64,000 nucleotides of DNA from Petrotoga olearia DSM 13574 (GCF_002895525.1 NZ_AZRL01000021.1:62001-126000); one strand, 5' to 3'. Positions 1 to 10,109 are shown, counted from the first letter of the stretch. Program-made: numbers and translations. The notes: generated by a model from the letters alone, not told the origin.

Positions 1-1
1 G

Positions 2-2476
2 ATACTGTTGAAAAAGTTAGGGATCAACCAACCTCGTGGCGGGTACGCTACTTCATTTGATGAGGCTCGAGAAATTGCTAAACGTATAGGGTTTCCTCTT
101 TTAGTTAGACCTTCATATGTAATAGGGGGACAATCTATAGAAAAGGTTAATTCCCTAGATGAATTATTTGAGTATTTATCACATGCTTTAGATTTATCAC
201 CAGTTAGACCAGTGCTAATAGATGAATACATAGAAGGGATAGAAGTTGAAGTTGATGCTGTCTCTGATGCAGAAGACGTATTAATTCCTGGAATAATAGA
301 ACATATTGAAAAAGCGGGAATTCATTCAGGAGATAGTTTTGCTGTATTTCCTGCCAAAAGCTTGTCTGAATTAGAAGAGAAAGAAATTGTGAGATACGTT
401 GAAAAAATATCAAAAGCGGTGAACATTAAAGGTTTAATAAACATTCAATTTATCGTGAAAGAGGGAAAAGTTTACGTTATTGAAGTTAATCCAAGGGCCT
501 CTAGGACTGTCCCAATAATCAGTAAAGTAACAGGAATCCCTATGATAAAACTCGCAGTTGAAATTGCATTAGGTAATAACTTGAAAAAACTTGGGTACTA
601 TGAACCTTTTTATCCAAAGATTCCATATACGGTAGTTAAAGCACCAATATTTTCATTAGAGAAATTACCAGGTGTTGAAGTTGCGCTAGGTGCAGAAATG
701 AAATCCACAGGGGAAACCCTCGGCATTGATTTCAACTATCATAATGCGATGTATAAGGCTTTTAAAAGCGCTCATTTGAATGTTCCTTCAACAGGAAAAG
801 TGCTATTATCATTTTCAGAAAAAGTAGTAAAGGGGAGTAAAAGTTTTGTTAAATATCTTCAAAGCTGTGGATACGAATTGTGGGGAACCACCGGGACAGC
901 AGAAGCTTTTAAATTGATAGATATTAAAATAAAAGAGATAAATCATCAAAAATCATTAGAGTTAGTAAAGAAAGGTTATTTTTCAATGGTTATTAATTTT
1001 CCTACAAAGGGGAAAATTATATCCAACTTCGGATTTAAGTTAAGAAGAGCGTGCGTAGAAAACGCCATTCCGTTATTCACATCTTTAGAAACTGCTCAAA
1101 AATCAATTGAAGCAATTAAGAATTGCAAAATAGAAAAAAATAATGTACAGTCCTTGAACGAATATGTAGATTATTATCATAATCTACAAAACAATCTACA
1201 AATATCAAAAAGAGGTGATTCATTTATGAAAACCGGGGAAAAGGTAGTATTGGCATATTCAGGAGGGTTAGATACATCTGTAATCATACCATGGCTAAAA
1301 GAAAAGTATGATTGTGAAATCATTGCAGTATGTATTGATGTTGGTCAAGGAGAAGAAACTAATTCTATCGAGAAAAAAGCCTTTTTGAGTGGTGCAAGCA
1401 AGGTTTACATTGAAGATGTTGTAGAAGAGTTTGTAACCGATTATATCTATCCAACTTTAAAAGCTGGAGCAATATACGAAGGTAAATACTTGTTGGGAAC
1501 ATCCTTTGCAAGACCTCTAATGGCAAAAAAATTGGTTGAGATTGCTCACAAAGAAGGTGCAAATGTTATTGCTCACGGTTGCACCGGTAAAGGTAACGAT
1601 CAGGTAAGATTTGAAGTATCTATTAAGGCGTTAGATCCTTCTATTAAAATTATTGCTCCTTGGAGAATATGGGAAATTAAGTCGAGGGAGGAAGAAATTG
1701 CCTATGCCCTAAAAAAGGGAATTCCTATATCTATAACCAAAGAAAAAATATACAGTGTTGATAAAAATATTTGGCATATAAGCCATGAAGGAGGAGATTT
1801 AGAGAATCCTTGGAATGAGCCAAAACCTGAGTTATTCGATATGGTTACTCCACCTGAAAAAGCACCCGATGTTGCTGAATATGTAACCATAGAATTTGAA
1901 AAAGGGATTCCAGTGAAGATAAACGAAGAAGAACTTTCTCCCGTAGAGTTGATAAAGAAAGCCAATGAAATTGCATCAATAAATGGTGTGGGGATTGCAG
2001 ATATCGTAGAAAATCGATTAGTTGGAATGAAATCAAGAGGAGTGTATGAAACTCCAGGAGGGACATTACTCTATACGGCACACAAAGAACTTGAAAGTTT
2101 GGTTCTCGACAAGGAAACACTAAGATTCAAAGAAATGGTTGCGCAAAAATATGCAGACCTTGTTTACAATGGATTGTGGTTCTCACAGTTAAAAGAAAGT
2201 TTAGATTCTTTTGTAGATGAAACACAAAAGGTAGTTACAGGTATTGTAAAATTGAAACTTTACAAGGGAAACATCATAACTGCAGGATTAAGTTCACCAT
2301 ATTCATTATACAACGAAGAGTTAGCTACATTTGGAGAAGACAAGATTTATGACCAAAAGGATGCAGAAGGTTTTATAAACTTGTTTGGGCTACCTTTGAA
2401 GATGAGAGCTTATCAGATGAAGCATTTTGAAGAAAATCAAAAATATAACAAAACGGTTGTTGGAGGGGAACAATGA
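2..2476 (+). CDS. carB-argG: Carbamoyl-phosphate synthase large subunit (C-terminal part) fused in frame to argininosuccinate synthase
   Basis: The frame is open from base 2, so the 5' end lies outside the window. The first ~400 residues match the second ATP-grasp half of Car[12 protein letters not shown] near the start, then [15 protein letters not shown], then an MGS-like allosteric domain ([14 protein letters not shown]). CarB makes carbamoyl phosphate from glutamine-derived ammonia, bicarbonate and ATP. No stop follows; the frame passes through a linker of about 35 residues into a complete ArgG (SGGLDTS). The linker DNA holds a perfect hairpin (1166-1187) and a good ribosome site before an in-frame ATG at 1226, so two products are possible: a fusion protein and separate ArgG. 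The open frame is certain; whether the fusion is physiological is not. Confidence 0.8.
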   Translation: MLLKKLGINQPRGGYATSFDEAREIAKRIGFPLLVRPSYVIGGQSIEKVNSLDELFEYLSHALDLSPVRPVLIDEYIEGIEVEVDAVSDAEDVLIPGIIEHIEKAGIHSGDSFAVFPAKSLSELEEKEIVRYVEKISKAVNIKGLINIQFIVKEGKVYVIEVNPRASRTVPIISKVTGIPMIKLAVEIALGNNLKKLGYYEPFYPKIPYTVVKAPIFSLEKLPGVEVALGAEMKSTGETLGIDFNYHNAMYKAFKSAHLNVPSTGKVLLSFSEKVVKGSKSFVKYLQSCGYELWGTTGTAEAFKLIDIKIKEINHQKSLELVKKGYFSMVINFPTKGKIISNFGFKLRRACVENAIPLFTSLETAQKSIEAIKNCKIEKNNVQSLNEYVDYYHNLQNNLQISKRGDSFMKTGEKVVLAYSGGLDTSVIIPWLKEKYDCEIIAVCIDVGQGEETNSIEKKAFLSGASKVYIEDVVEEFVTDYIYPTLKAGAIYEGKYLLGTSFARPLMAKKLVEIAHKEGANVIAHGCTGKGNDQVRFEVSIKALDPSIKIIAPWRIWEIKSREEEIAYALKKGIPISITKEKIYSVDKNIWHISHEGGDLENPWNEPKPELFDMVTPPEKAPDVAEYVTIEFEKGIPVKINEEELSPVELIKKANEIASINGVGIADIVENRLVGMKSRGVYETPGGTLLYTAHKELESLVLDKETLRFKEMVAQKYADLVYNGLWFSQLKESLDSFVDETQKVVTGIVKLKLYKGNIITAGLSSPYSLYNEELATFGEDKIYDQKDAEGFINLFGLPLKMRAYQMKHFEENQKYNKTVVGGEQ
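1166..1187. repeat. Perfect inverted repeat in the carB-argG linker
   Basis: A 9-base arm GTAGATTAT (1166-1174) and its exact complement ATAATCTAC (1179-1187) flank a 4-base loop. The sequence AATCTACAAA is then repeated directly just downstream. No T-run follows, so it is not an intrinsic terminator. It looks like former intergenic DNA now inside the fused frame, and it could affect translation of argG. Confidence 0.6.
1226..2476 (+). CDS. argG: Argininosuccinate synthase (internal start of the fused frame)
   Basis: This 416-residue portion is a full-length argininosuccinate synthase, which joins citrulline and aspartate using ATP in arginine synthesis. It shows the N-type ATP pyrophosphatase loop AYSGGLDTS near residue 10 and the family segment [13 protein letters not shown]. 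The ATG at 1226 is preceded by AGAGGTGA at 1211-1218, a normal spacing, so independent initiation is likely even though the upstream carB frame has no stop. The stop overlaps the argH start (ATGA), suggesting translational coupling. It is listed apart from the fusion because ArgG normally works as a separate tetrameric enzyme. Confidence 0.85.
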   Translation: MKTGEKVVLAYSGGLDTSVIIPWLKEKYDCEIIAVCIDVGQGEETNSIEKKAFLSGASKVYIEDVVEEFVTDYIYPTLKAGAIYEGKYLLGTSFARPLMAKKLVEIAHKEGANVIAHGCTGKGNDQVRFEVSIKALDPSIKIIAPWRIWEIKSREEEIAYALKKGIPISITKEKIYSVDKNIWHISHEGGDLENPWNEPKPELFDMVTPPEKAPDVAEYVTIEFEKGIPVKINEEELSPVELIKKANEIASINGVGIADIVENRLVGMKSRGVYETPGGTLLYTAHKELESLVLDKETLRFKEMVAQKYADLVYNGLWFSQLKESLDSFVDETQKVVTGIVKLKLYKGNIITAGLSSPYSLYNEELATFGEDKIYDQKDAEGFINLFGLPLKMRAYQMKHFEENQKYNKTVVGGEQ

Positions 2477-3798
2477 AATTGTGGGGTGGACGGTTTAAAG
2501 AAGAAATTGATGAAGATATGGAAATTCTAAACTCATCGATCAAGGTGGATATAAGATTATTTCCATACGATATAGAGGCATCTTTAGCCCATGCAAAAGG
2601 ATTGAAAAAAGCAAAAATAATTACAGAAAAAGAGTTTGAACAAATTGAAAAGGCATTGAAAGAAATAAAAGAAACAACATTCCAAGAAATTCCCATCGTA
2701 GAAGATGTGCACACCTTGGTAGAACAAATGTTGGTTGAAAAGATCGGAGACGTAGGCAAAAAAATTCACACAGCTAGAAGTAGGAACGATCAAATAGCAA
2801 CCGACGAAAGATTGTACTTACGAGACGAAATATTAAAAATTATGGATTTATTAGATCAATTAAATTCAGTTTTATTAGAACTTTCCAAAAAGTACAAAAA
2901 CAAAGTTATGCCCGGTTACACACATTTGCAAAGAGCTCAACCTATCACATTTTCTCATCATTTATTAGCTTACGTAGAGATGTTTAAAAGGGATATAGAA
3001 CGATTAAAAGAAGCTTTAAAAAGAGTGAATGTTTCGGTTTTAGGTTCAGGAGCTTTAGCAGGAACATCATACGATATAGATAGAATGTATGTGGCTTCAC
3101 TGTTAGATTTTAAAGAGGTTTCGATGAATAGTATGGATGGAGTGAGCGACAGGGATTTCATCATCGAATTCTTGTCCATAGCTTCTCTAATAATGATGCA
3201 TTTGAGTAGATTTTCTGAGGAGATAGTCCTTTGGTCTACCCAAGAGTTCAATTTTGTTGAATTGAGCGATGAATATTCGACTGGAAGTAGTATAATGCCA
3301 CAAAAGAAAAATCCAGATTCCGCTGAATTAATAAGGGGTAAAACGGGTAGAGTATATGGAAATTTGTTCACTCTTTTGACGACTATGAAAGGCTTACCTC
3401 TTGGGTATAACAAAGATATGCAAGAAGATAAAGAACCTCTGTTTGATACTGTGGATACATTGAAAAGCTGTTTAAAGGTTTTTATTGGTATGTTAAAAAC
3501 TATGCATGTGAATGAAAATAAGATGGAAGAAGCAGTAAAATATGGCTATCTCAATGCAACAGATTTAGCAGATTATTTGGTCAAAAAAGGAATCCCTTTT
3601 AGAACAGCACACGATATAGTTGGGAAATTAGTTGTATATGCTATAACAAAAAATGTTCCCTTAGAAGAGCTAAATATAGCAGAATTTAGAAATTTTTGTC
3701 AGTTTATAGATGAAGACGTATATGAAGTTTTAGATGTAAAAAATATTCTAAAAAGCCGTAAAACAATTGGGGCAGCACGATGGGAGGAAGAAATATGA
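2473..3798 (+). CDS. argH: Argininosuccinate lyase
   Basis: The 441-residue enzyme splits argininosuccinate into arginine and fumarate, the last step of arginine synthesis. It has the superfamily signature [12 protein letters not shown] in its middle and the N-terminal KLWGGRF segment typical of ArgH, at normal family length. The ATG overlaps the argG stop by four bases and has GGAGGGG upstream, so the genes are coupled in one operon. Its own stop overlaps the argC start. No unusual residues were noticed. Confidence 0.95.
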   Translation: MKLWGGRFKEEIDEDMEILNSSIKVDIRLFPYDIEASLAHAKGLKKAKIITEKEFEQIEKALKEIKETTFQEIPIVEDVHTLVEQMLVEKIGDVGKKIHTARSRNDQIATDERLYLRDEILKIMDLLDQLNSVLLELSKKYKNKVMPGYTHLQRAQPITFSHHLLAYVEMFKRDIERLKEALKRVNVSVLGSGALAGTSYDIDRMYVASLLDFKEVSMNSMDGVSDRDFIIEFLSIASLIMMHLSRFSEEIVLWSTQEFNFVELSDEYSTGSSIMPQKKNPDSAELIRGKTGRVYGNLFTLLTTMKGLPLGYNKDMQEDKEPLFDTVDTLKSCLKVFIGMLKTMHVNENKMEEAVKYGYLNATDLADYLVKKGIPFRTAHDIVGKLVVYAITKNVPLEELNIAEFRNFCQFIDEDVYEVLDVKNILKSRKTIGAARWEEEI

Positions 3799-4832
3799 AG
3801 GTAGGTATACTTGGAGCAACGGGATACACCGGTATAGAATTAATTAGAATACTATCGAAACACGCTAATGCAAAGATAAGTTATTTGTCCTCAAAACACT
3901 TTGAATCCCAATTAATTTCAGAAGTTTATCCAGGACTATCAGGATTTTGTGATGAGATATTAGAGGGGGATGATTTTAACAAAGTTGTTGCTATTTGCGA
4001 TATAATATTTTCAACTTTACCTCACGAATTAACCTTTGAAATAGGCAAAATGGTGATTGATGCGGGCAAGAAATTGATAGATCTGGGTCCTGCATTTCGT
4101 TTTGATGACTTTAATGTCTTCAAAAAGTGGTATGGTTCAAACGGTGACATAGAATACGATAAATTCAATAAAGTCTACGGATTAACGGAGTTAAATAGAA
4201 AAAAGATTAAAAATGCACAAATTGTGGGCAATCCAGGTTGTTATCCAACTAGTGTGATTTTGGCATTAGCCCCTGTTTTAAAAAATAGAGTTGTAGTTGA
4301 TAAAAACATCATTATTGATAGTAAATCAGGGGTATCAGGCGCTGGACATGAACCTAAATTTAGTAACTTGTATTCAGAATGTAACGAAAATACCAAACCT
4401 TACAACGTTGCCCAACATAGACATATTCCAGAAATAGAACAAGAACTATCAAAGATAATGGAACAAGATGTGAAAGTTGTTTTCACTCCACATCTTGTTC
4501 CAATGACAAGAGGGATTTTAAGTACTATTTATTGTAATTTGGAATCAGGTATAACATTGAAGGATGTGTATGATCTTTATCAAGAGTTTTATAAAAATGA
4601 TTATTTTATAAAAATTCTTAAACCTGGAAAGTATCCCTCTACTAAAAGTGTAACTGGATCCAATTTCTGCCAAATAGGTTTTGAAATTGATGAACGTACA
4701 AACACCTTAATAATCTTATCTGCTATTGATAATTTAATGAAGGGAGCTAGTGGTCAGGCGGTACAAAATATGAATTTAATGTTTGAACTGCCTGAGAATA
4801 AGGGACTTGATATAATAAGAATTTTTCCCTGA
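3795..4832 (+). CDS. argC: N-acetyl-gamma-glutamyl-phosphate reductase
   Basis: ArgC reduces N-acetylglutamyl phosphate with NADPH, the third step of arginine synthesis. The protein begins [13 protein letters not shown] (Rossmann loop) and has the active-site motif GNPGCYPTS with the catalytic cysteine. An in-frame ATG lies at 3780, but the one at 3795 is preferred: GGGAGG sits at 3782-3787 and the codon overlaps the argH stop (ATGA). This gives 345 residues, the usual length. It is the last gene of the arg block before a new promoter. Confidence 0.93.
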   Translation: MKVGILGATGYTGIELIRILSKHANAKISYLSSKHFESQLISEVYPGLSGFCDEILEGDDFNKVVAICDIIFSTLPHELTFEIGKMVIDAGKKLIDLGPAFRFDDFNVFKKWYGSNGDIEYDKFNKVYGLTELNRKKIKNAQIVGNPGCYPTSVILALAPVLKNRVVVDKNIIIDSKSGVSGAGHEPKFSNLYSECNENTKPYNVAQHRHIPEIEQELSKIMEQDVKVVFTPHLVPMTRGILSTIYCNLESGITLKDVYDLYQEFYKNDYFIKILKPGKYPSTKSVTGSNFCQIGFEIDERTNTLIILSAIDNLMKGASGQAVQNMNLMFELPENKGLDIIRIFP

Positions 4833-4834
4833 AC

Positions 4835-4863
4835 TTGATATATTTTTAAATTTAATGTATAAT
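4835..4863 (+). promoter_or_regulatory. Near-consensus sigma-70-type promoter
   Basis: TTGATA at 4835-4840 and TATAAT at 4858-4863 are separated by exactly 17 bases. It lies just past the argC stop and upstream of the 2-oxoglutarate-type cluster, predicting a transcript start near 4870 and an untranslated leader of about 108 bases. It is the strongest promoter match seen in the window. Confidence 0.8.
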
Positions 4864-4920
4864 TAAAAAAATTTCGGGACGTTGAAGTAAGCTTCTAGTT
4901 ACGAAAGATTCCAAAACTGA

Positions 4921-4977
4921 AAGGAGGGAGGGTACGATTCTTCTTAAAGTATTGGAAAGAAGAACGTACATCAGAAA
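4921..4977 (+). promoter_or_regulatory. Leader hairpin between a strong ribosome site and the GTG start; possible leader peptide
   Basis: AAGGAGGG at 4921-4928 is a strong ribosome site, but the GTG start is 50 bases away at 4978. Between them, 4932-4945 pairs with 4957-4969 (GTACG and TTCTTCTT against AAGAAGAA and CGTAC, one bulged A). Folding would leave about 10 bases between ribosome site and GTG. Alternatively the site serves an ATT codon at 4937, eight bases on. That frame reads [14 protein letters not shown] and stops at 4979-4981, overlapping the GTG. The pairing is direct observation; both functions are inference. Confidence 0.55.
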
Positions 4978-6132
4978 GTGAGTAACGTATATATAGTTGA
5001 TACCACTTTAAGAGATGGCGAACAAACTGCCGGGGTAGTATTTGCCAATGAAGAAAAGGTCCAAATTGCAAAGATGTTAGCCGAATTAGGTGTCTATCAG
5101 ATCGAAGCAGGGATTCCTACGATGGGTGGAGACGAAAAAGAAGCAATAAAGAAGATCTGTAAATTAGACTTAGGTGTTTCAATTATGGGATGGAACAGAG
5201 CCGTTATTAAGGATATTGAAGAATCTATTGATTGTGGAGTAGATGCGGTTGCAATTTCTATTTCTACTTCAGATATTCACATCAAACACAAATTAAAAAA
5301 AGATAGGGATTGGGTATTAAAAAGCATGGTCGATGCTACTAAATTTGCCAAAAAGCACAATTTATACGTTTCTGTAAATGCCGAAGACGCCTCTAGAAGC
5401 GATATGAATTTTCTTATAAAGTTCGCTAAAGAGGCTAAAGAAGCTGGAGCAGACAGGTTAAGATACTGTGACACCGTGGGTATGATGGAACCATTTTCGA
5501 TTTACGAACATATTAGACAAATAATAGACGAAGTTGGTATAAACATTGAAATGCATACTCACAACGATTTTGGTTTAGCTACTGCAAATACATTGGCAGG
5601 AATAAGAGCGGGTGCTAAATACGCAGGTGTTACGGTAAATGGATTAGGAGAAAGGGCAGGAAATGCTGCTTTAGAAGAAGTGGTGATGGCTCTTAAATAC
5701 ATTTACAAAAATGATTTGGGAATAAAAACGAACTTATTAAAAGAAGTTTGTGAATATGTTGCCAAAGCCTCCGGAAGAGTTCTTCCTTTATCAAAAACAA
5801 TCGTCGGACTTAATGTTTTTGCTCACGAGTCGGGTATTCATACAGATGGTGTCTTGAAAGACTCAAAAACATACGAATCTTTTTCACCTGAGGAAGTTGG
5901 ATTGGAAAGACAGATACTTATTGGCAAACATTCGGGGAGGAACGCTATTGTTGCAAAGTTTAAAGAGTACGATATAGATTTAACTCCAGAAGAAGCAGAA
6001 GAAATTTTAAAAATGGTAAGATCCCTTTCTGTTCAACTCAAAAGAAGCTTATTTGACAAAGAGTTAATCTATCTATACAATGAAATGAGGGAGGAAAAGA
6101 TAAAGGATGTCAACTTGCAAAACAATATCTGA
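4978..6132 (+). CDS. NifV/LeuA-family acyl-CoA condensing synthase (candidate Re-citrate or homocitrate synthase)
   Basis: The 384-residue protein belongs to the isopropylmalate/homocitrate synthase family, which condenses acetyl-CoA with a 2-oxo acid. It has [13 protein letters not shown] at the N-terminus, the metal-binding HTHNDFGLA, and [11 protein letters not shown]. It stops after the catalytic barrel and a short tail, without the LeuA regulatory domain, as in NifV homocitrate synthases and the related Re-citrate synthases of anaerobes. The next genes encode a LeuCD-type dehydratase and an enzyme with an isocitrate motif, and arg and pro genes flank the set. Oxaloacetate as substrate (giving citrate) is therefore favoured over 2-oxoglutarate or 2-oxoisovalerate. 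GTG start; its ribosome site is discussed under the leader. Confidence 0.75.
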   Translation: MSNVYIVDTTLRDGEQTAGVVFANEEKVQIAKMLAELGVYQIEAGIPTMGGDEKEAIKKICKLDLGVSIMGWNRAVIKDIEESIDCGVDAVAISISTSDIHIKHKLKKDRDWVLKSMVDATKFAKKHNLYVSVNAEDASRSDMNFLIKFAKEAKEAGADRLRYCDTVGMMEPFSIYEHIRQIIDEVGINIEMHTHNDFGLATANTLAGIRAGAKYAGVTVNGLGERAGNAALEEVVMALKYIYKNDLGIKTNLLKEVCEYVAKASGRVLPLSKTIVGLNVFAHESGIHTDGVLKDSKTYESFSPEEVGLERQILIGKHSGRNAIVAKFKEYDIDLTPEEAEEILKMVRSLSVQLKRSLFDKELIYLYNEMREEKIKDVNLQNNI

Positions 6133-7366
6133 AAAGATATTCAGCGATCATTTGGGAAGAGATGTCGAAGCTGGAGAAATAGTAATAGTTGATGTTGACT
6201 TTATGATGGGGCAAGACGGAACCACACCATTAGCTATTAAAACTTTTGAAAATGTTGGAGCAAACAAGATTTCTAATCCTGAAAAAGTAGCCTTTGTAAT
6301 AGACCATAACGCTCCCAGTCCAAGTGAGAAAGTGTCTGCTTTACATAAGTTAATGAGAGATTTTAGTAACAAGTATAATACAAATTTTTATGATATTGGT
6401 GAGGGTATATGCCATCAATTAATTCCTGAGAAAGGACATGCCTTACCTGGACAGATTGTAATAGGCGCTGATTCTCACACATGTACTTATGGAGCTATAA
6501 ATTGTTTCTCAACAGGTGTTGGATCAACTGATTTAGCTATAGCTATGGCTAGTGGCAAGTTGTGGTTTAAGATACCAGAAAGTATAAAAATTATTTTAGA
6601 AGGTTCTCTGCCAACAGGTGTTTTTTCTAAGGACCTCGCTTTGTATATTATAAAAAACTTGTCCGCTAACGGAGCCACATACAAAGCTGTAGAGTTTGAA
6701 GGTCCGATTATAGATAGCTTGTCTGTGGAAGCAAGATTCACTATTTCTAATATGTCAGTAGAAATGGGTGCTAAAGTTGGTTTGATGAGACTGGATAAAA
6801 AAGCTGAAAATTGGGTAAAAGAAAGAACGAATAGCCAATTTAAAAGTTATGAACCAGACGAAGGTGCAAAGTATGAAAAAATATATAAATTTGATGTTAG
6901 CAATTTAGAACCTCAAATAGCTAAACCTCATACCGTTGATAATGTTAGCCCTATTACTGAAGTTGAAGGTATTCCTATACAACAGGGACTATTAGGTACC
7001 TGCACTAATGGAAGAATTGAAGATTTAAGAATAGCCGCAAGTATATTAAAAGATAAAAAAATTCACAAAAATGTTAGACTCATTGTGGCACCGGCATCTA
7101 AAGATACCTTATTAAAAGCGATGAATGAAGGAATAATTCAATCTTTAATCCAAGCTGGTGCGACTGTGGTAGCCCCTGGTTGTGGACCTTGTGTTGGAAC
7201 ACATAACGGCGTTCCCTCTGATGGGGAGAATGTAATTTCTACTGCAAATAGAAATTTCAAAGGAAGAATGGGAAACAACAAGGCTTTTATTTATTTGGGA
7301 TCACCTGCTACAGTGGCAGCTTCTTGTATAGAGGGGAAAATTACTGATCCTCGTAAATATTTGTGA
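6107..7366 (+). CDS. LeuC-type aconitase/homoaconitase family large subunit
   Basis: The 419-residue protein is the large [4Fe-4S] subunit of an isopropylmalate/homoaconitate dehydratase-type enzyme. Motifs include GADSHTCTYGA and the cluster-binding segment APGCGPCVGTHNG; a further cysteine in LLGTCTNGR completes the expected three. It overlaps the synthase gene by 26 bases, with GGGAGG upstream, and pairs with the small subunit that follows. Sequence alone does not separate isopropylmalate, homoaconitate and citrate as substrate. The neighbouring isocitrate-type dehydrogenase suggests citrate to isocitrate here. Confidence 0.8.
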   Translation: MSTCKTISEKIFSDHLGRDVEAGEIVIVDVDFMMGQDGTTPLAIKTFENVGANKISNPEKVAFVIDHNAPSPSEKVSALHKLMRDFSNKYNTNFYDIGEGICHQLIPEKGHALPGQIVIGADSHTCTYGAINCFSTGVGSTDLAIAMASGKLWFKIPESIKIILEGSLPTGVFSKDLALYIIKNLSANGATYKAVEFEGPIIDSLSVEARFTISNMSVEMGAKVGLMRLDKKAENWVKERTNSQFKSYEPDEGAKYEKIYKFDVSNLEPQIAKPHTVDNVSPITEVEGIPIQQGLLGTCTNGRIEDLRIAASILKDKKIHKNVRLIVAPASKDTLLKAMNEGIIQSLIQAGATVVAPGCGPCVGTHNGVPSDGENVISTANRNFKGRMGNNKAFIYLGSPATVAASCIEGKITDPRKYL

Positions 7367-7396
7367 TATTTAATTTTGTGAGCGGGAGGATAAATA

Positions 7397-7900
7397 ATGG
7401 AATTAAAAGGTTATTCTCATAAATTTGGAGACGATGTAAACACCGACTACATTATCTCTGGAAAATATAAATTTAGTACCATTAATATGGACGAATTATC
7501 TGTCCATTTGATGGAAGATCTAAGGCCAAATTTCTTTAATGAAATTAAAAAGGGTGATTTCATCGTTGCAGGGGCAAATTTTGGTTGTGGTTCTTCCAGA
7601 GAACAAGCTCCTTTAGTTATAAAACATGCTGGTATAAGTGCGGTAATAGCAACTTCTTTTGCCCGTATATTTTACAGAAATTCTATAAATATAGGTTTGC
7701 CTTTGGTTGAAGTTCCGACTGATAATATAGCTGAAGGTGATTTATTAGCTGTCGATCTGGAGAAAGGTGTAGTTAAAAATCTTACTAAGGAAGAAGTTTT
7801 GAAGATTAAATCTCTTCCAAAAGTTATGTTGAAGATTTTACAGAGTGGTGGTCTGGTGAATTACTACAAAAAATACGGTACTTTAGAATTAATAGATTAG
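7397..7900 (+). CDS. LeuD-type aconitase/homoaconitase family small subunit
   Basis: The 167-residue swivel-domain subunit has GDDVNTDYIISGKYKF near the start and GANFGCGSSREQAP in the middle, both typical of LeuD-type proteins. The substrate-contact loop reads YKF where isopropylmalate enzymes usually have a hydrophobic YLV-like sequence. Homoaconitases of this family carry a basic residue in this loop, so a tricarboxylate substrate is plausible. It is preceded by GGGAGG and follows its large subunit by 30 bases. Confidence 0.78.
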   Translation: MELKGYSHKFGDDVNTDYIISGKYKFSTINMDELSVHLMEDLRPNFFNEIKKGDFIVAGANFGCGSSREQAPLVIKHAGISAVIATSFARIFYRNSINIGLPLVEVPTDNIAEGDLLAVDLEKGVVKNLTKEEVLKIKSLPKVMLKILQSGGLVNYYKKYGTLELID

Positions 7901-7915
7901 TTAGTAGGTGATTTT

Positions 7916-8911
7916 ATGTATACAGTTACTTTAATTCCGGGTGATGGAATAGGTCCAGAAATAACATCTGTAGTTGTAGAGATTTTCGAACACTTGAAAG
8001 CTCCTATTAGTTGGGAAGTTGTAGATGCTGGAGAGACGGTAATTGATAAATATGGAACTCCACTACCTGATTATGTGATTGATTCTATTAAAAGAAACAA
8101 AGTAGCATTGAAAGGTCCTATTACTACTCCAATAGGTAAAGGATTTAGAAGTGTGAACGTTACCCTCAGAGAAAAGTTAAATCTATATGCAAATTTAAGA
8201 CCTATTAAAAGTTTAGCAGGTCTCAATACTAAGTACAATAACGTTGATTTAGTTGTAGTGAGAGAAAATACCGAAGGTTTGTATAAAGGGATTGAGTACA
8301 AGATTGACAATGCAGCATGTGCTGTTAGAGTTATCACAAAAAATGCAAGTGAAAAGATCGCACAGTTTGCCTTTAAATATGTAAAAGAAAACAACAGAAA
8401 GAAAGTTACAGCTGTTCATAAGGCAAATATTTTAAAGATTACTGACGGCTTATTTTTGGATTGTACTAAAAAAGCAGCAAACGAATATCCTGAAATAGAG
8501 TACGAAGAAAAGATTGTTGACAATATGTCCATGCAGTTGGTTTTGAATCCTGAAAAATATGATGTAATTGTAGCTCCTAATTTGTATGGAGATATCCTTT
8601 CCGATTTAGCAGCAGGTTTGATTGGAGGATTGGGTCTTGCTCCTGGCGCTAATATTGGAGAGGATGTTGCTATCTTTGAAGCGGTTCACGGAAGTGCCCC
8701 AGATATAGCCAACAAAGGTATAGCAAACCCGATTGCTTTATTAAGGTCATCTATTATGTTGTTAGATTATTTGAAACTGAATGAGTTAGCAAAAAAACTC
8801 GAAGATGCTATCTCTGAAACGGTTAAATATATAGATTGTTTGACACCAGATTTAGGTGGAAAAGGAAACACTGAATCTATGAAAAATAAAATTATTTCAT
8901 TTCTGGACTAA
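7916..8911 (+). CDS. NAD-type isocitrate dehydrogenase (LeuB/HICDH family)
   Basis: This 331-residue beta-decarboxylating dehydrogenase would turn isocitrate into 2-oxoglutarate. The substrate loop has Ser79, Asn81, Arg85 and Arg95 with exactly the spacing of Ser113, Asn115, Arg119 and Arg129 in E. coli isocitrate dehydrogenase. LeuB and homoisocitrate dehydrogenases lack this Ser-x-Asn. The cofactor region VHGSAPDIANKG has Asp-Ile where NADP enzymes have Lys-Tyr, pointing to NAD. Metal-binding GDILSDLAAGL is present. It lies 15 bases after the small dehydratase subunit and before proB. A generic annotation would be homoisocitrate or isopropylmalate dehydrogenase; the residues argue against that. 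Confidence 0.8.
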   Translation: MYTVTLIPGDGIGPEITSVVVEIFEHLKAPISWEVVDAGETVIDKYGTPLPDYVIDSIKRNKVALKGPITTPIGKGFRSVNVTLREKLNLYANLRPIKSLAGLNTKYNNVDLVVVRENTEGLYKGIEYKIDNAACAVRVITKNASEKIAQFAFKYVKENNRKKVTAVHKANILKITDGLFLDCTKKAANEYPEIEYEEKIVDNMSMQLVLNPEKYDVIVAPNLYGDILSDLAAGLIGGLGLAPGANIGEDVAIFEAVHGSAPDIANKGIANPIALLRSSIMLLDYLKLNELAKKLEDAISETVKYIDCLTPDLGGKGNTESMKNKIISFLD

Positions 8912-8927
8912 ATGGTTGGTGATTTTT

Positions 8928-10091
8928 GTGAAAAAAACAATCAATAAGATAGTTATAAAGGTTGGTAGTAGTTCAATAGCCGATGAAAATGGAATAAATG
9001 TTGGTAAAATGAATCAAATCGTTGAACAGCTGGCAGAATTAAAGTTTCAAAGAAAAGATATTATTATTGTCTCTTCGGGAGCTATAGCTGCGGGCAAAAG
9101 TGAATTAGGCTACCATTATAAACCGTATTCTCTTTCTGAAAAACAGGCTTGTGCCGCTGTTGGTCAAGGTGTATTGATTTCTAAATATCGTGACCTTTTT
9201 GCAAATAAAAATATTAAAGTCGCTCAAATACTTTTAACGGCTGACGATTTTTCTAATCGTCAGCGTTACTTAAATGCTTACAACACAATGAATACTCTTT
9301 TAGACACAGGTGTAATACCCATTGTAAACGAAAACGATACAATAACAACAGATGAAATCAAATTTGGTGATAATGATGTTTTATCTGCTCAAGTTGCAAG
9401 TTTGTTGGAAGCTGATTTATCGATCATTCTCTCAGATATTCCAGGATTGTTGAAAGATTTAGGTGATCCGAAATCATTGGTAAATACTGTTGAAGAAATT
9501 ACTCCTGATATTGAAAATCTTGCCATCGGAAAAAGTGGTAAACTAGGTACCGGCGGGATGAGTTCAAAATTAAAAGCAGCAAAGATTTCCATTGCCTCAG
9601 GAATACCTTTAACAATTCTCCCCTCTTATGAGAAAGGAATTATCAAAAAAGTTGTGGATGCTATAGAAAATAAACAGTTTAATGTTGGCACAACCTTTTT
9701 ACCTAAAGGGGAAAGGATGAGCAAAAGGAAGAGATGGATTCAATTCAGCTTAAAGCCAAAAGGCGAATTAATCGTTGATAATGGAGCCCATGAGGCACTT
9801 TTAAAAGGAAAAAGTTTGTTAGCGGTAGGAATTGTAAGTGTATCAGGTAGTTTTTCCGTCGGAGATCTGGTGATAATATCCAATAAAAAAAGGGAAAACA
9901 TTGGGAAGGGTTTAGTAAACTATTCTTCAGAAGAATTAAAAGAAATAATTGGTAAAAAGACAAATGATATACTCACATTTAAAGAAAACTTACGTCCTGA
10001 AGAAGTAATACACAGGAACAATTTAGTTATAATGGAGGCAACGGAGGGATTTGAACCCTCGAATAGCGGTTTTGCAGACCGCCGCCTTTGA
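8928..10091 (+). CDS. proB: Glutamate 5-kinase with PUA domain; 3' end runs into an antisense tRNA gene
   Basis: ProB phosphorylates glutamate, the first step of proline synthesis. The amino-acid kinase domain (about residues 1-255) shows KVGSSSIAD, SSGAIAAG and GTGGMSSKL; a PUA domain follows. GTG at 8928 is chosen because GGTGAT precedes it; a TTG at 8916 is in frame but less well placed. The PUA domain ends near EEVIHRNNLVI, the expected C-terminus, but there is no stop. The frame continues about 18 residues (EATEGFEPSNSGFADRRL) antisense to tRNA-Cys and stops inside it at 10089-10091. No proA follows. Confidence 0.9.
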   Translation: MKKTINKIVIKVGSSSIADENGINVGKMNQIVEQLAELKFQRKDIIIVSSGAIAAGKSELGYHYKPYSLSEKQACAAVGQGVLISKYRDLFANKNIKVAQILLTADDFSNRQRYLNAYNTMNTLLDTGVIPIVNENDTITTDEIKFGDNDVLSAQVASLLEADLSIILSDIPGLLKDLGDPKSLVNTVEEITPDIENLAIGKSGKLGTGGMSSKLKAAKISIASGIPLTILPSYEKGIIKKVVDAIENKQFNVGTTFLPKGERMSKRKRWIQFSLKPKGELIVDNGAHEALLKGKSLLAVGIVSVSGSFSVGDLVIISNKKRENIGKGLVNYSSEELKEIIGKKTNDILTFKENLRPEEVIHRNNLVIMEATEGFEPSNSGFADRRL

Positions 10092-10109
10092 CCCCTTGGC
10101 TACGTTGCC
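10033..10109 (-). tRNA. tRNA-Cys (GCA)
   Basis: Read on the minus strand, a 7-bp acceptor stem (GGCAACG with CGTTGCC) encloses a normal cloverleaf. The anticodon stem-loop CGGTCTGCAAAACCG gives anticodon GCA, and the T-arm contains GGTTCAAATCC. The discriminator is T, as expected for tRNA-Cys, and CCA is encoded at 10035-10033. The gene is antisense to the 3' end of proB. Confidence 0.95.

Noticed and set aside
4978..8911. Plain call of leuA-leuC-leuD-leuB
   Set aside because: The synthase lacks the LeuA regulatory domain and the dehydrogenase carries isocitrate-specific residues rather than the LeuB ones.
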